Source: Aquarana catesbeiana (Eukaryota > Chordata > Amphibia > Anura > Ranidae). Taken from it: 64,000 bases of DNA. The translations under genes and the position numbers were made by a program. The stretch is taken from assembly GCF_042186555.1 (NCBI RefSeq), contig NC_133326.1, positions 93,090,288 through 93,154,287 of the forward strand, written 5' to 3'. Positions 46,737-56,847 of this stretch are shown here, in pieces. How positions within the stretch are numbered: the first letter of the stretch is position 1; every line of letters begins with the position of its first letter. The notes beneath the pieces are model-generated. The model was not told the DNA's origin. It made no database searches and was given only the letters and a program-made list of their open reading frames with translations.

Positions 46737-47307
46737 TAGGGATGAGCCGAACACCCCCCTGTTCGGTTCGCACCAGAACATGCGAACAGGAAAAAAGTTC
46801 GTTCGAACACGCGAACACCGTTAAAGTCTATGGGACACGAACATGAATAATCAAAAGTGCTAATTTTAAAGGCTAATATGCAAGTTATTGTCATAAAAAG
46901 TGTTTGGGGATCCGGGTCCTGCCCCAGGGGACATGGATCAATGCAAAAAAAAGTTTTAAAAACGGCCGTTTTTTCAGGAGCAGTGATTTTAATAATGCTT
47001 AAAGTCAAACAATAAAAGTGTAATATCCCTTTAAATTTCGTACCTGGGGGGTGTCTATAGTATGCCTGTAAAGGGGCGCATGTTTCCTGTGTTTAGAACA
47101 GTCTGACAGCAAAATGACATTTTGAAGGAAAAAACTCATTTAAAACTACCCGCGGCTATTGCATTGCCGACAATACACATAGAAGTTCATTGATAAAAAC
47201 GGCATGGGAATTCCCCAAAGGGGAACCCCGAACCAAAATTTAAAAAAAAAAATGACGTGGGAGTCCCCCTAAATTCCATACCAGGCCCTTCAGGTCTGGT
47301 ATGGATA

Positions 47308-47311
47308 TTAA
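47308..47311. repeat. TTAA target, left copy, of first inserted element
   Basis: TTAA precedes CCACTTGAG; the matching right copy is 53241-53244. The equivalent position in the right arm, 58437-58440, has a single TTAA and no insertion. Confidence 0.92.
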
Positions 47312-47749
47312 CCACTTGAGCCCCGGACCATTATGCTGCCTAAGGACCAGAGGTCTTTTTCCAATTTGGCACTGCGTCGCTTTAACTGCTAATTGCGCGG
47401 TTATGCAATGCTGTACCCAAACGAAATTTGCGTCCTTTTCTTCCCACAAATAGAGCTTTCTTTTGATGGTATTTGATCACTTCTGCAGTTTTTATTTTTT
47501 GCGCTATAAACGGAAAAAGACCGAAAATTTTGAAAAAAAATGATATTTTCTACTTTTTGTTATAAAAAAAATCCAATAAACTCAATTTTAGTCATACATT
47601 TAGGCCAAAATGTATTCGGCCACATGTCTTTGGTAAAAAAAATGTCAATAAGCGTATATTTATTGGTTTGCGCAAAAGTTATAGCGTCTACAAACTAGGG
47701 TACATTTTCTGGAATTTACACAGCTTTTAGTTTATGACTGCCTATGTCA

Positions 47750-49240
47750 TTTCTTGAGGTGCTAAAATGGCAGGGCAGTACAAAACCCCCCCAAATGACC
47801 CCATTTTGGAAAGTAGACACCCCAAGGAAATTGCTGATAGGCATGTTGAACCCATTGAATATTTATTTTTTTTGTCCCAAGTGATTGAATAATGACAAAA
47901 AAAAAAAAAAAAAAAATATTTACAAAAAGTTGTCACTAAATGATATATTGCTCACACAGGCCATGGGCCTATGTGGAATTGCACCCCAAAATATATTCAG
48001 CTACTTCTCCTGAGTACGGGGATACCACATGTGTGGGACTTTTTGGGAGCCTAGCCGCGTATGGGACCCCGAAAACCAATCACCGCCTTCAGGATTTCTA
48101 AGGGTGTAACTTTTTGATTTCACTCTTCACTGCCTATCACAGTTTCGGAGGCCATGGAATGCCCAGGTGGCACAACCCCCCCCCAAATGACCCCATTTTG
48201 GAAAGTAGACACCCCAAGCTATTTGCTGAGAGGCATATTGAGTCCATGGAATATTTTATATTTTGACACAAGTTGCGGGAAAGTGACACTTTTTTTTTTT
48301 TTTTTTTTTTTTTTGCACAAAGTTGTCACTAAATGATATATTGCTCACACAGGCCATGGGCATATGTGGAATTGCACCCCAAAATACATTTAGCTGCTTC
48401 TTCTGAGTATAGGGATACCACATGTGTGGGACTTTTTGGGAGCCTAGCCGCGTACGGGGCCCCGAAAACCAATCACCGCCTTCAGCGTTTTTAAGGGCGT
48501 GAATTTTTGATTTTACTCTTCACTGCCTAACACCGTTTCGGAGGCCATGGAATGCCCAGGTGGCACAAAACCCCCCCAAATGACCCCATTTTGGAAAGTA
48601 GACACCCCAAGCTATTTGCTGAGAGGCATGGTGAGTATTTTGCAGCTCTCATTTGTTTTTGAAAATGAAGAAAGACAAGAAAAAACTTTTTTTTTTTTTC
48701 TTTTTTCAAATTTCAAAACTTTGTGACAAAAAGTGAGGTCTGCAAAATACTCACTATACCTCTCAGCAAATAGCTTGGGGTGTCTACTTTCCAAAATGGG
48801 GTCATTTGGGGGGGTTTTGTGCCACCTGGGCATTCCATGGCCTCCGAAACTGTGATAGGCAGTGAAGAGTGAAATCAAAAATTCACGCCCCTTAGAAAGC
48901 CTGAAGGCGGTGCTTGGTTTTCGGGGTCCCGTACACGGCTAGGCTCCCAAAAAGTCTCACACATATGGTATCCCCGTACTCAGGAGAAGCAGCAGAATGT
49001 ATTTTGGGGTGTAATTTCACATATTCCCATGGCATGTTTGAGCAATATATCATTTAGTGACAACTTTGTGCAAAAAAAAAAAAAAAAAAAAAAATTTGTC
49101 TCTTTCCCGCAACTTGTGTCGCAATATAAAATATTCCATGGACTCGACATGCCTCTCAGCAAATAGCTTGGGGTGTCTACTTTCCAAAATGGGGTCATTT
49201 GGGGGGGTTTTGAACTGTCCTGGCATTTTATGCACAACAT
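47750..49240. repeat. Direct and inverted module cluster (AAATGACCCCATTTTGGAAA unit)
   Basis: The module CCCCCCAAATGACCCCATTT followed by TGGAAAGTAGACACCCCAAG occurs in plus orientation near 47789, 48180 and 48573, and in reverse orientation near 48770-48810 and 49165-49205. Spacing in each orientation is about 390 bases, and the fold axis lies near 48690. Each module is joined to a TTGTCACTAAATGATATATTG segment and a T or A tract (48290-48315, 49074-49094). Short open stretches here are repeat by-products. Confidence 0.85.
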
Positions 49241-51254
49241 TTAGAAGCTTATGTCACACATCACCCACTCTTCTAACCACTTGAAGACAAAGCCCTTTCT
49301 GACACTTATTTTTTACATGAAAAAGTTTTTTTTTTTTTGCAAGAAAATTACTTTGAACCCCCAAACATTATATATTTTTTTAAAGCAAATGCCCTACAGA
49401 TTAAAATGGTGGGTGTTTCATTTTTTTTTTTCACACAGTATTTGCGCAGCGATTTTTCAAACGCATTTTTTGGGGAAAAAACACACTTTTTTAAATTTTA
49501 ATGCACTAAAACACACTATATTGCCCAAATGTTTGATGAAATAAAAAAGATGATCTTAGACCGAGTACATGGATACCAAACATGACATGCTTTACAATTG
49601 CGCACAAACGTGCAGTGGCAACAAAATAAATACATTTTTAAAAGCCTTTAAAAGCCTTTACAGGTTACCACTTTAGATCTACAGAGGAGGTCTACTGCAA
49701 AAATTACTGCCCTCGATCTGACCTTCGCGGCGATACCTCACATGCATGGTGCAATTGCTGTTTACGTTTGACGACAGACCGCCGCTTGCGTTCGCCTTAG
49801 CGCAAGAGCAGGGGGCGACAGGGGTGCTTTTTTTTTTTTTTTTTTTTTTCTTTATTATTTTTTTGCTTTTTTATCTTATTTTTAAACTGTTCCTTTCATT
49901 TTTTTTTTTTTTTAAATCATTTTTATTGTTATCTCGGGGAATGTAAATATCCCCTATGATAGCAATAGGTAGTGACAGGTACTCTTTTTTGAAAAAATTG
50001 GGGTCTATTAGACCCTAGATCTCTCCTCTGCCCTCAAAGCATCTGACCACACCAAGATCGGTGTGATAAAATGTTTCCCCAATTTCCCAATGGCGCTATT
50101 TACATCCGGCGAAATCTAAGTCATAAAATGCTCGTAGCTTCCGGTTTTTTTAGGCCATAGAGATGTTTGGAGCCACTCTTGTCTCTGATCAGCTCTATGG
50201 TCAGCTGGCTGAATCACCGGCTGCATTCTCAGGTTCCCTGTTGAGACAGGAGAGCCAGAGAAAAACACGGAAGACGGTGGGGGGGGGGGGGGGGCATTCC
50301 CTCCCACGGCTTGTAAAGGCAGTCTAGAGGCTAATTAGCCGCTAGGATTGCTTTTACATGAAAGCCGACCGCTGGCTGAAAAGAATGATACCAAGATGAT
50401 ACCTAAACCTGCAGGCATCATTCTGGTATAACCACTCAAAGTTGTGAATGGCGTACCTGAAGACAAAAAAATGGTTAACAATAAAGCACAGTAAACAATA
50501 AAGTATAAATAATTACATACCTGAAAAACAAACATGATAAAACATAATAACAATAACAATAACAATAACAATAAAACACTGCAGAATAGAATACAGTAAA
50601 AAAAGAGCAGAACAATAGAGAGAGAGAATAGAGAGAGAGAACAATAAAACGACAACTATTTTTTTTTATTTTATATATATTTTTTTTTTTTTTACACTTT
50701 TTTTGTAACTAACTTTTATAACTGTAACCGGTTCCAGGTTCGGGTCTCTCAAAATGCGATGGCATCTTGGGAGACCCTGTGAAAGTGTGCCTAGTCTGTG
50801 CAATGCTGTACCCTACGCTAATACTCAACTAGTGTATGGTAGCGTTCAAAACATTCACCAATGCAAAGACCAGGATTGTCAGGACAGGAGGGACAATAAT
50901 AGCGGGTGTCACGCCTATATCCGCGTTTGCTGCAGACACAACATCTTTTTGGGGGGGGTTCGTTGGGTAGGGGTACTCGGGAGCACATAAAAATACCTCT
51001 CATGCAGCCGACTGCATTTCGTTGGGGGATGTGAATGGGGGAAGTACGGGCGCTGCAGAAGTGGTGGGTTCCCAATTAGGATTGGCGAATGCAGCAGGAA
51101 GGGCACTATGGGCACGACGGGCCTGTGTTTGTCTTTTTGGTGGCAGCGGGACACTACTTGTGCTTGTCACCTCACCAGCTTGAACTGCACTTATGGGACT
51201 CGCCACGTCACCAAGTGTTACTGCAGTGCTGGTTTGACTACGACCGGGGTGTAC
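49241..51254. other. Interior of TTAA element 1, non-coding
   Basis: AT-rich and T-tract-rich sequence with an ACAATA-type microsatellite at about 50539-50576, GA repeats at 50617-50640 and a G run at 50278-50294. The minus strand at 50818-51206 gives fragments such as PPKRCCVCSKRGYRRDTRYYCPSCPDNPGLCIGECFERYHT. This resembles the C-terminal cysteine-rich zinc-finger domain of piggyBac-type transposases; see separate entry. Confidence 0.55.
50810..51205 (-). pseudogene. Possible piggyBac-type transposase C-terminal cysteine-rich domain
   Basis: The minus-strand reading at 50818-51000 has PPKRCCVCSKRGYRRDTRYYCPSCPDNPGLCIGECFERYHTLVEY. The pattern CxxC...YYCxxCxxxPxLCxxxCFxxYHT matches the C-terminal cysteine-rich domain (RING/PHD-like, CxxC x(n) CxxC x(n) CxxxC...H) that ends piggyBac-type transposases and binds the terminal repeats. 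Upstream in other frames the strand encodes RHVPLPPKRQTQARRAHSALPAAF, an RLHERYFYVLPST-type stretch just ahead of the cysteines, again in keeping with that family. The DDD catalytic core is not seen. It sits in the interior of a TTAA-flanked element, which strengthens the assignment. It is a fragment with no own start. Confidence 0.6.
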
Positions 51255-52340
51255 TAGGCCGCTGGTGCTTGCCAGTTCAATAAAAAGCTTCCAAAAAAAC
51301 TGTTAGCGATCGCAGGGATCAGGCCTGACTCTGCGAACGCTGCAGTTATGCGTTTAGTGTTTTGTAAGTGACAGTGATCGATCGATACTGCACTTGGGTG
51401 GGCTGGACTGGGCCGGGCGGAGGGGCAAAACGCAGGTGCTAGCAGGTATCTGGGTTGATCCCGCTAACACTGCGTTTTTGGGAACCCTAAACTGCTGGGG
51501 ACGCTAGTATAGATCTGATCTGATCGGATCAGATATTGATCCGTTCAGATACTATACCACTAAAGGAGGCGTATGCTGCGTGCGTGGGTGTTAGCGGTAC
51601 TGGCGCTAACCTGACACTGCCTGGGGCCGGTGCTTGCTAGTTCACCAAAATGCTACCAAAAAAACTGTTAGCGATCGCAGGGATCAGGCCTGACTCTGCG
51701 AACGCTGCAGTTATGCGTTTAGTGCCTTGTAAGTGTCAGTGATCGATCGATACTGCACTTGGGTGGGCTGGGCTGGGCCGGGCGGAGGGGCACAACGCAG
51801 GTGCTAGCAGGTATCTGGGCTGATCCCGCTAACACTGCGTTTTTGGGAACCCTAAACTGCTGGGGACGCTAGTATAGATCTGATCGGATCAGATATTGAT
51901 CCGATCAGATACTATACCACTAAGGGAGGTGTACGGTGCGTGCGTGGGTGTTAGCGGTACTGGCGCTAACCTGACGCTGCCTGGTGCTTGCTTGCCAGTT
52001 CACCAAAATGCTACCAAAAAAACTGTTAGCGATCGCAGGGATCAGGCCTGACTCTGCGAACGCTGCAGTTATGCGTTTAGTGTTTTGTAAGTGACAGTGA
52101 TCGATCGATACTGCACTTGGGTGGGCTGGGCGGAGGGGCAAAACGCAGGTGCTAGCGGGTATCTGGGCTGATCCCGCTAACACTGTGTTTTTGGGAACCC
52201 TAAACTGCTGGGGACGCTAGTATAGATCTGATCGGATCAGATATTGATCCGATCAGATACTATACCACTAAGGGAGGCGCATGCTGCGTGCGTGGGTGTT
52301 AGCGGTACTGGCGCTAATCTGACGCTGCCTGGGGCGACGC
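51255..52340. repeat. Tandem array, three copies of about 360 bp
   Basis: The phrase TGTTAGCGATCGCAGGGATC starts at 51302, 51666 and 52024, giving periods of about 364 and 358. Each copy contains GTGATCGATCGATACTGCAC, CTGGGGACGCTAGTATAG and a GATC-rich inverted segment (GATCTGATCGGATCAGATATTGATCCGATCAGATAC). Copies differ by a few short deletions. Minus-strand open stretches here are not genes. Confidence 0.92.
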
Positions 52341-52764
52341 ATATCACCGCCGGGCGATCAGGGGGCTAAACCTTTATTAGGTAATAAACGGCGGGTGCCC
52401 TGACACTATAAAAAATAAACGAACTAACCTGCGTCACCCGTAACGGTTATACGGTGATCAGTGGTGAAAGGGTTAACTAGGGGGCAATCAAGGGGTTAAA
52501 ACATTTATTAGGTAGTATATGGGGGTCCCTGTCACTATAAAACGCTGACGGCGAACCTAAATATTTACCTCACTAACTAGCGTCACCAGCGACACTAATA
52601 CAGCGATCAGAAAAATGATCGCTTAGCGACACTGGTGACAGGGGGTGATCAAGGGGTTAAAACTTTATTAGGGGGGGTTAGGGGGGTACCCTAGACCTAA
52701 AGGGGGGTAATACTCACTGTCCCAACACTGTAACTGTCACAAACTGACACTATGCAGTAATCAG

Positions 52765-52795
<31 letters not shown>

Positions 52796-52811
52796 CTGGT
52801 GTCAGTTTGTG
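52341..52811. other. TTAA element 1, non-coding right part
   Basis: Contains repeated phrases such as GGGGTGATCAAGGGGTTAAA and TTATTAGGTA (52370, 52500), loosely repeating at about 110-130 bases, and an A tract at about 52766-52791. No gene. Confidence 0.6.
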
Positions 52812-52870
52812 ACAGGGGGGGGGGGTGATTGGGGGGGGATCGGGGGGCGATCGGGGGGGGGATCGGGGTG
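52812..52870 (+). repeat. Guanine-run tract, quadruplex-prone
   Basis: Six G runs of five to eleven bases occur within 60 bases, separated by TGATT, ATC, CGATC and similar spacers. This meets the usual G4 pattern of four or more runs of three G. Confidence 0.85.
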
Positions 52871-52924
52871 TTTTGTATGCCTGGCATGTTCTACTGTGTG
52901 TGTGTGTGTTGTGCACTCACATTG

Positions 52925-53240
52925 ATGTCTTCTCCCCTCGGCGCTGGAACGGAAACTACCGAGCCGAGGGGAGATGACATCATTTCCTTTGCTGCTGTTT
53001 AGCATACAGCAGCAAAGGAGTGTTCCCATTGGCCGGCGGCGATCGCGAGGGGGGGGCCACGAACGGATGGCCTCCCCCTCATCTCGGATCGCCGGGGAAC
53101 AGAACGGGACCGCTTCGGGCACCGGGGGGGGGTCCGATCAGACCCCCCACCCGCGAGAGGCAAATCACGTACATGTACGTGATTTTGCCTGCCCGTGCCG
53201 CCTTGCCGACGTAAATCGGCGTTAGGCGGTCCTTAAGTGG
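52925..53240. repeat. Hairpin series at the right end of TTAA element 1
   Basis: Successive inverted repeats: CTCCCCTCGGC with GCCGAGGGGAG (52933-52973), TTTGCTGCTGT with ACAGCAGCAAA (52988-53016), and the perfect palindrome ATCACGTACATGTACGTGAT (about 53164-53183). They lie in the last 320 bases before CTTAAGTGG. Confidence 0.8.
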
Positions 53241-53335
53241 TTAAGGGGAACCCCGGCCAAAATTTAAAAAAAAAAATGACGTGGGGTTCCCCCTAAATTC
53301 CATATCAGACCCTTCAGGTCTGGTATGGATTTTAA
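53241..53335. repeat. Left-arm segment of the fold-back element between two TTAA insertions
   Basis: TTAAGGGGAACCCCGGCC to GTCTGGTATGGATTTTAA matches, in reverse complement, 58344-58440 of the right arm. It is bounded by TTAA at 53241-53244 and 53332-53335, the inner flanks of the two inserted elements. Confidence 0.9.
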
Positions 53336-55163
53336 CCACTTGACCACTGGGCACTTAAACCCCCTTAATAACCAGACCAATTTTCAGCTTTTGGTGCTCT
53401 CACATTTTGAATGACAATTACTCAGTCATGCAACACTGTATCTATATGAATTTTTTGTCCTTTTTTTCACACAAATAGAGCTTTCTTTTGGTGGTATTTA
53501 ATCACCGCTGGGTTCTTTATTTTTTGCGCTATAAAAGAAAAAAGACCGAAAAATCTGTAAAAAAATAAAATTTTCTTCGTTTCTGTTATAAAATTTTGAA
53601 AATTAGTAATTTTTCTTCATATATTTTGGCCAAAATTTATACCGCTACATATCTTTGGTAAAAATAACCCAAATTAGTGTATATTATTTGGTCTTTGTGA
53701 AAGTTATAGCGTCCACAAGCTATGGTACCAATATCTGAAAATTGATCACACCTGAAGTACTGACGGCCTATCTCATTTCTTGAGACCCTAACATGCCAGA
53801 AAAGTACAAATACCCCCCAAATGACCCCTTTTTGGAAAGAAGACATTTCAAGGTATTTAGAAAGATGCATGATGAGTTTTTTGAAGTTGTCATTTTTTCC
53901 CACAATTCTTTGCAAAATCAAGTTTTTTTTTTTTCTTTTTTTTTTTTTCACAAAATTGTCATATTAGCAGGTTATTTCTCACACACAGCATATGCATACC
54001 ACAAATTACACCCCAAAACACATTCTGCTATTACTCCCGAGTATGGCGATACCACATGTGTGAGACTTTTACACAGCGTGGCCACATACAGAGGCCCAAC
54101 ATGCAGGGGAGCACCTTCAGGCGTTCTGGAGCACCCAGGCCAATTCTGACATTTCTCTCCTACATGTAAAAATCATCATTTATTTGCTAGAAAATTACAT
54201 AGAACCCCAAAACATTATATATGTTTTTTTAGCAAAGACCCTAGAGAATACAATAGCGGTCATTGCAACTTTTTATCTCGCACGATATTTGCGCAGCAAT
54301 TTTTGGAACGCATTTTTTTTGGAAAAAAAACAGTTTTTTGCTTTAAAAAAAAACAAAACAGTAAGGTTAGCCCAATGTTTTTGCATAATATGAAAGATGA
54401 AGTTACGCCGAGTTAATAGATACCTAACATGTCACCTTTCGAAATTGCACACGCTTGTGGAATGGCGCCAAACTTCACCACTTAAAAATCCCCATAGGCG
54501 ACGCTTTAAAATTTTTTACTGGTTACAAATTTTGAGTTACAGAGGAGGTCTAGGGCCAAACTTATTGCGCTCGCTCTACCGATCGCAGCGATACCTCACA
54601 TGTGTGGTTTGAACACCGTTTTCATATGTGGGCGGGACTTACGTATGCGTTCGCTTCTGCATGCGAGCACACGGACAGGGGCGCTTTAAAAAATTTTTAT
54701 TTTTTTTTATTGTTCATTTTACTTTATTTATTTTAGTTTGACACTTTTTTCCAAAAAAAAAAATGTTTTGATCACTTTTATTCCTATTACAAGGAATGTA
54801 AACATCCCTTGTAATAGGAATATGGCATGACAGGTCCTCTTTACAGTGAGATATGGGGTCAATAAGACCCCACATCTCACCTCTAGGCTGTTCCTGAAAT
54901 AAAAAAAAAAAAAAAAAAAAGATCCTGGCTTCGATCGTAGCGGTGAGTCGGTAGAAGCACCGGAGGGCGGCGGGAGGGGGGGCGTCCCCTCTCGCCTCCC
55001 GTAAGAACGATCAAGCAGTGTAACAGCTGCTACGATCATTCTTATGGTGTAGGGAATCGCCGGCTGAAAAAGATGATATCTGAATGATGCCTGTAGCTGC
55101 ACCCATCATTCAGATATCCCCGCACAAAGTCAAGGACGTCGTATGACGGAAGGCGGGAAGTGG
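53336..55163. mobile_element. TTAA-flanked element 2a
   Basis: Begins CCACTTGACCACTGGGC after TTAA (53332-53335) and ends GGCGGGAAGTGG before TTAA (55164-55167). It shares interior phrases with TTAA element 1: ATAGAGCTTTCTTTTGGTGG, GAAAGTTATAGCGTC, AAATGACCCCTTTTTGG, CCTCACATGTGTGG. Near the right end are hairpins at about 54779-54822 (TATTCCTATTACAAGG with CTTGTAATAGGAATA) and 55073-55118 (GATATCTGAATGATG with CATCATTCAGATATC). No coding region. Confidence 0.8.
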
Positions 55164-55324
55164 TTAAAACGCTTTTTTTTTTTTTTAACACAAAGTTGTC
55201 CATTTATACAATATTTCTAACACATAACATGTACATACCAAAAATTACACCCCAAAATAGATTCTCCTACTCCTACTGAGTATGGCGATACCACATGTGT
55301 GAGACTTCCACAGCCTGGCCACAT

Positions 55325-56430
55325 ACAGAGGCTGGGTATTGCAGAATATCGCTGAGTATGACTGGGTATGGCAGAGTATGGCTGGGTATTGCAGAGTATC
55401 GCCGAGTATGACTGGGTATTGCAGAGTATGGCTGGGTATCACCGAGTATGGCAGAGTATGGCTGGGTATGGCAGAGTATGGCTGGGTATGGCAGAGTATT
55501 GCGGGTTATGGCAGAGTATTGCAGATTTTTGTGGGGTATTGCAGAGCATGGCTGGGTATGGCAGAGTATGGTTGGGTATCACTGAGTATTGCAGAGTATG
55601 GCTGGGTATTGCGGGATATTTCAGGGTATTTCAGGGTATTGCAGGGTATGGCAGAGTATTGCGGGGTATTCCAGGGTATGGCAGAGTATTGCGGGGTATT
55701 CCAGGGTATGGCAGAGTATTGCGGGGTATTGCAGGGTATGGCAGAGTATTGCGGGGTATTCCAGGGTATGGCAGAGTATTGCGGGGTATTGCAGGGTATG
55801 GCAGAGTATTGCGGGGTATGGCAGAGTATCGCGGGGTATGGCAGAGTATTGCGGGGTATGGCAGAGTATTGCGGGGTATTTCAGGGTATTGCAGGCTATG
55901 GCAGAGTATTGTGGGGTATTCCAGGGTATGGCAGAGTATTGTGGGGTATTCCAGGGTATGGCAGAGTATTGCAGGGTATGGCAGAGTATTGTGGGGTATT
56001 CCAGGGTATGGCAGAGTATTGTGGGGTATTCCAGGGTATGGCAGAGTATTGCGGGGTATGGCAGAGTATTGCGGGGTATTCCAGGGTATGGCAGAGTATT
56101 GCGGGGTATTCCAGGGTATGGCAGAGTATTGCGGGGTATGGCAGAGTATTTTGGGGTATTGCAGGGTATGGCAGAGTATTGCGAGGTATTGCAGGGTATG
56201 GCAGAGTATTGCGGGGTATGGCAGAGTATTGCGGGGTATTGCAGGGTATGGCAGAGTATTGCGGGGTATTGCAGGGTATGGCAGAGTATTGCGGGGTATT
56301 GCAGGGTATGGCAGAGTATTGCGGGGTATTGCAGGGTATGGCAGAGTATTGCGGGGTATTGCAGGGTATGGCAGAGTATTGCGGGGTATTGCAGAGGGAA
56401 TTGCAGAGTATTGCACAGCATTGCAGGGCA
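55325..56430 (+). repeat. Decamer-based satellite, about 1.1 kb
   Basis: The sequence is built of about 110 ten-base units such as GGTATGGCAG, AGTATTGCGG, GGTATTGCAG and GGTATTCCAG, arranged in higher-order repeats of 30 and 60 bases. Because 30 bases is ten codons and the units avoid stop triplets in most frames, all three plus frames and parts of the minus frames are open; the longest spans 55339-56616 (425 codons, repeats like AEYCGVLQGM). I judge these to be artefacts of repetition, with no gene. Confidence 0.93.
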
Positions 56431-56597
56431 TGTAAAGTAGTAGGGATGGCTGAGCATGGATGGATGGATGGCTGGATGTCTCTGTGCAGCGCTGTGGGCA
56501 CTACAGATGCAGCCCACAACGCTGCAGCCATCCATCCACCTCTTCGGTCACTGTGTACCGATCGGTACACAGGAGGAGAGGAGAGGGGGAGGAGAGG

Positions 56598-56791
56598 AAC
56601 CGGCGTCATCAGATGACGCCGGTTTGTTTACATGTGATCGCTCCGTCATTTGACGGAGCGATCACATGGTAAACGGCCGCGATCAGCGGCCATTTACCGG
56701 TATCTGTGATCACGGATGCTCTCGAGTGCGCGCCCTAGGGGGCGCGCGAGAGCAGAATTCTGGGAGGACGTCCCTGGACGTCCTCCCAGAG
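56598..56791. repeat. Five consecutive perfect or near-perfect hairpins
   Basis: ACCGGCGTCATC/AGATGACGCCGGT (56598-56622), ATGTGATCGCTCCGTCA with TGACGGAGCGATCACAT (about 56632-56668), GTAAACGGCCGC with GCGGCCATTTAC (56670-56698), GCTCTCG...GCGCGCCC with GGGCGCGCGAGAGC (56718-56754) and CTGGGAGGACGTCC with GGACGTCCTCCCAG (56760-56790). Almost every base of this interval lies in a stem. It is the right end region of TTAA element 2b. Confidence 0.9.
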
Positions 56792-56847
56792 TTAAACAAC
56801 CGCCCTGTAGCCGTCATTTGGCTATGGGCCGGTTGTTAAGTGGTTAA

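Larger units (their letters stand above)
47312..53240. mobile_element. TTAA-flanked element 1, 5.9 kb, piggyBac-type non-autonomous
   Basis: The ends CCACTTGAGCCCCGG and CCGTTAGGCGGTCCTTAAGTGG are flanked by TTAA on both sides. In the unbroken right arm of the host palindrome the same flanks meet at one TTAA. The interior is non-coding and modular: a cluster of direct and inverted modules (47750-49240), a family segment shared with 53336-55163 and 29955-31190 (GCGCTATAAA, AAAAGTTATAGCGTC, CCTCACATG), a 360-bp tandem array (51255-52340), guanine runs (52812-52867) and a hairpin-rich right end. TTAA targeting with duplication is characteristic of piggyBac-type transposition. No transposase is present. 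Confidence 0.88.
55168..56843. mobile_element. TTAA-flanked element 2b, left end missing, carrying a satellite
   Basis: Starts mid-element with a T tract, AACACAAAGTTGTCCATTT and GAGTATGGCGATACCACATG, equivalent to about 53930-54060 of element 2a. Then comes the decamer satellite, then a right end GGGCCGGTTGTTAAGTGG followed by TTAA (56844-56847). It has no CCACTT left end of its own. Together 2a and 2b fill a single TTAA site whose empty counterpart is 58344-58347. Confidence 0.75.

Noticed and set aside
47750..49240. CRISPR or rRNA-like repeated structure
   Set aside because: The modules have mixed orientation, long homologous intervals rather than unique spacers, and fit internal duplication of a TTAA element.
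52802..53225. Overlapping frames near the guanine runs
   Set aside because: They are proline/glycine translations of G and C runs in the end of TTAA element 1, with no recognisable domain.
55339..56616. A 425-codon open frame and its overlapping companions on both strands
   Set aside because: All arise from a stop-poor decamer repeat; several frames are open at once and none has a non-repetitive domain.
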